From Anarhynchus alexandrinus (taxonomy: Eukaryota > Chordata > Aves > Charadriiformes > Charadriidae): a DNA stretch of 64,000 nucleotides. A program made the position numbers and the translations under genes. Under the pieces are notes generated by a model, which was not told where the DNA came from, did no database searches, and worked only from the letters and a program-made list of their open reading frames with translations. Within the stretch, counting starts at the first letter, position 1. Each line of letters begins with the position of its first letter. The stretch is from the NCBI GenBank assembly GCA_008711295.1, contig VUYV01000293.1:732657-796656 (forward strand), read 5' to 3'. Of the stretch, positions 61,901-64,000 are shown one piece after another.

Positions 61901-63601
61901 ATTTAGGAAAAATATCAGACATAGTAAGAGTCAGAAATGCTGTATCAGTCTCAAAACCCCTTTCTACCTCACCTCATCTCTCTGAGCACATGGGTGGCCT
62001 ACGGCTGCCTGAAGAGATCAAGGGCTGACCTAGAGTGTGCGCTGACACGACCAACCTATTAGGGACTGAAGATAAAAGTATCATACTGGGAATTGATGAC
62101 AGAATTTGCTCTAATCATTTCCACCTACCTTGATAAAAGAGCAAAGGAAATACCTCTGTCTCAACCATTCAACTTGGGGAAAACTGACTTGTTAGGGGAA
62201 AAAAATCTGCAAAATAATGCTTTAAAACATCTGTTAAAAGTGTCTCAATATATCTATGTATGTCTTCAGTTATTTCACCTGAAGGTCAGAGAGAAGTAAC
62301 CAGTGATTTTTGTTGCTGTGGTACCTAAGCACAAGAAAAGCATGAAAGATAAAAATTATACTTGAACTCCATAGTTTAGGTTCACAAATCATTCTGAAAA
62401 ATAAACTGTTACCCAAACATTTCAGTTTATTCCCACGACTGAAAAAACAGATGTGTCATAAGATAGCAGAGAGCTTTTAAGAGGTTTTGGGGTAATCCTC
62501 CTGAGAATACCAACTATTCCCTTTAAATCAGAATTTGTATACTTAGCACTGCTGCATGCAAAGCAATTTTTAAACCAGAGTTTACTTAAAGTAGATAAGA
62601 GACCAAAGCCATGTGTTTCAAACTCTTAGGACTCGTAAGTATGATAACTGACTTACCAAACAGAGCATATCCAAATGACAGTGTGAAATTCTCACTGTTT
62701 GCCTGTATTAGTTTTAAGTGCCTTCTAATACCAACTGCCTTCAAAACACGTATTTCCAAATGGATGAAAATAAAATTTTGTTCAATCTGCAGTATGTTTG
62801 GGGAAATACATATTACATACTCTGTGTGTGTGCATACTTGTAGTGGTCTCAGCTGTTCCCCATCTACAAAACAAGTTACCAGGAGGAGAATGGAACTTCA
62901 TTTGCAAAGTAATAGCTTTCAAATGAAGAGAACTCGAGTCCTTCATTTTATTATTATTGCTATACGTTTCAGTGCCACACACTCTAATAGCACCACAGAG
63001 AGAGAGAAGAACCCAAACTTGAAGAGACTACAAATTGTGAAGCAATTTCTGACAGCGTTACATAAAACAGCTCTTCACAACTACTCCTGTGTACAAACAA
63101 ACAAACAAAAACCACCTATAATTTTTGCCAGGAAAGAAAAGAATGGAGACTGATTAATGCCAAAAACTGTAGACATAAGGATCAGGGAAAGTATTTAATT
63201 TTCTTACTTCTCTAATAATGTTCAGTAATCCAGTGTATTGCCTTTTTAACACCTTTTTCTAGAGCTATTCTAATGTGGCATGTTTTCTTTGATGTTATTG
63301 GGACTACTTCAATTTATGCCAGATTCTTTTCTACTATACCATTCCCAAGCACAGGTATCGTAGCTTCATTGCCAGTATAGAAACTAGGAATGTGCGGCAA
63401 AGTTTAACACAGAGGACCATATTAACATCTTAATTATTTTAATTTTTGGTTTTCACATTTGTAGCATCAACAAAACTCAGGGAGCTCTAGGGAGGACACT
63501 TAAATACTTCAGTTGTCTTTTTTGCTTGGTTTGGTTTTCCAGCTATTATCCCAAGTTGCTTTGTTTCTATTTCAGGTGTCAGAGGCCTGAGGAGCTGTTC
63601 C
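58931..63601. other. Non-coding; contains the longest open frame, not called as a gene
   Basis: A 180-codon plus-strand frame (62611-63153) is the longest in the window, but its protein is low in recognisable motifs, runs through A-rich repeats (ACAAACAAACAAA near 63097-63109) and has no upstream exon or promoter. GGACTCGTAAGT near 62630-62641 fits a splice-donor consensus by chance frequency. No transposon recognised in the stretch. Confidence 0.5.
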
Positions 63602-64000
63602 TGTATTGGTTTTGCATGGCATGGGGTGGCCTTTGTGAGGAGAAACCAGGGGCTGCCCCTATTTTGGACAGAATCAGCTACAAACTGGACTCACTGAAGG
63701 ACACAGCTGAGGACATCAGCCAAGCTGGGGGTACCTCTGTGATAACATATTTAAGAAAGGATAAAAAGCATTGCACAGTAGTTGTGAGACAAAGGAGTGA
63801 GAAAAAATCCCGTAGACACCAAGGTCAGTGGAGAAGGAGAGAGAGGGGTGCTCCAGGCACTGGAGCAGAGATTCCCCAGCAGCCCATGCAGAAGCCCATA
63901 GTGAAGCAGAAATTCCCTGAAGCCCATGAAGAGCACCACAGTGAAGCAGGTAGTCCCTGCAGTCCATGGAGGACCACACCACAGCCCGTGGAGGACCCCA
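63602..64000 (+). mobile_element. LTR of an avian endogenous retrovirus, cut by the window edge
   Basis: Begins TGTATTGGTTTTGCATGGC, the start of an LTR type I recognise as widespread in birds. TATA-like sequences TATTTAA (63748-63754) and ATAAAAAG (63761-63768) follow, then GACACCAAGGTCAGTGGAGA and a degenerate tandem array of roughly 38-42-bp units. The 3' end and any internal retroviral genes would lie beyond the window, so solo LTR and provirus cannot be told apart. The 88-codon minus frame through the array is a by-product of the repeats. Confidence 0.78.
63861..64000 (+). repeat. Degenerate 38-42-bp tandem repeats inside the LTR
   Basis: Units start near 63862, 63900 and 63940 and share the order GAGCAG or GAAGCAG, then a CCC-rich block, then CCATG or CCGTGGAGGAC. 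This internal VNTR is characteristic of the LTR type and continues past the window edge. Confidence 0.75.

Noticed and set aside
62611..63153. Longest open frame (180 codons, plus strand)
   Set aside because: No recognisable domain, A-rich low-complexity composition in the second half, no promoter, no convincing splice boundaries. One such frame is expected by chance in 64 kb of AT-rich DNA read in six frames.
63716..63982. Minus-strand frames of 62 and 88 codons with repeated LLHCGALHGLQG-like units
   Set aside because: They are translations of the tandem repeats inside the LTR read backwards.
1..64000. CRISPR arrays, operons, Shine-Dalgarno sites, phage or plasmid features
   Set aside because: None found; composition, CR1 and LTR elements show vertebrate nuclear DNA.

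Overview
This window reads as nuclear DNA from a bird. The strongest clues are CR1 LINE copies of avian type: a well-preserved 3' end at 26934-27325, a copy with an ATTCT-repeat tail at 56750-56968, and a short 3' remnant at 5533-5613. There is also a solo LTR of a type widespread in neoavian birds (16159-16744) and the first part of a second LTR running off the right edge (63602-64000). The DNA is AT-rich, has few CpGs, and is full of short open frames with no codon or family signature. I recognise no protein-coding exon, no tRNA or rRNA gene, no CpG-island promoter and no CRISPR or other prokaryotic feature. The window looks like a gene desert or the inside of a very large intron. Species and locus cannot be told from the sequence alone.

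Layout. 1-16 kb is mostly unique non-coding sequence with a 20-bp tandem repeat, two DNA/RNA hairpins, a small CpG-raised patch and an assembly gap next to a poly-C run (13712-13739). 16.2-16.7 kb is the solo LTR. 19.2-20.5 kb is a very old, decayed CR1 resembling the CR1 of turtles and crocodilians; a tRNA-like inverted element lies at its end (20532-20613). 24-32.6 kb holds a candidate regulatory block, the young CR1, a possible L2-like remnant, a second ancient CR1 (29690-30072) and another candidate regulatory block. 37-48 kb has several short ancient palindromic dispersed repeats, an ATT microsatellite, and a single N beside a poly-A run. 48-63.6 kb is unique sequence apart from one CR1 and a CpG-containing, non-repetitive block near 58 kb. 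The second LTR closes the window.

No genes work together here because none are visible. The biological content is a layered record of retroelements (two ancient CR1s, younger avian CR1s, two LTRs) around non-repetitive blocks whose complexity and clustered homeodomain-type motifs suggest, but do not prove, conserved enhancers. All family calls rest on recognition by eye. RepeatMasker with an avian/amniote library and a multi-species alignment would settle most of them.
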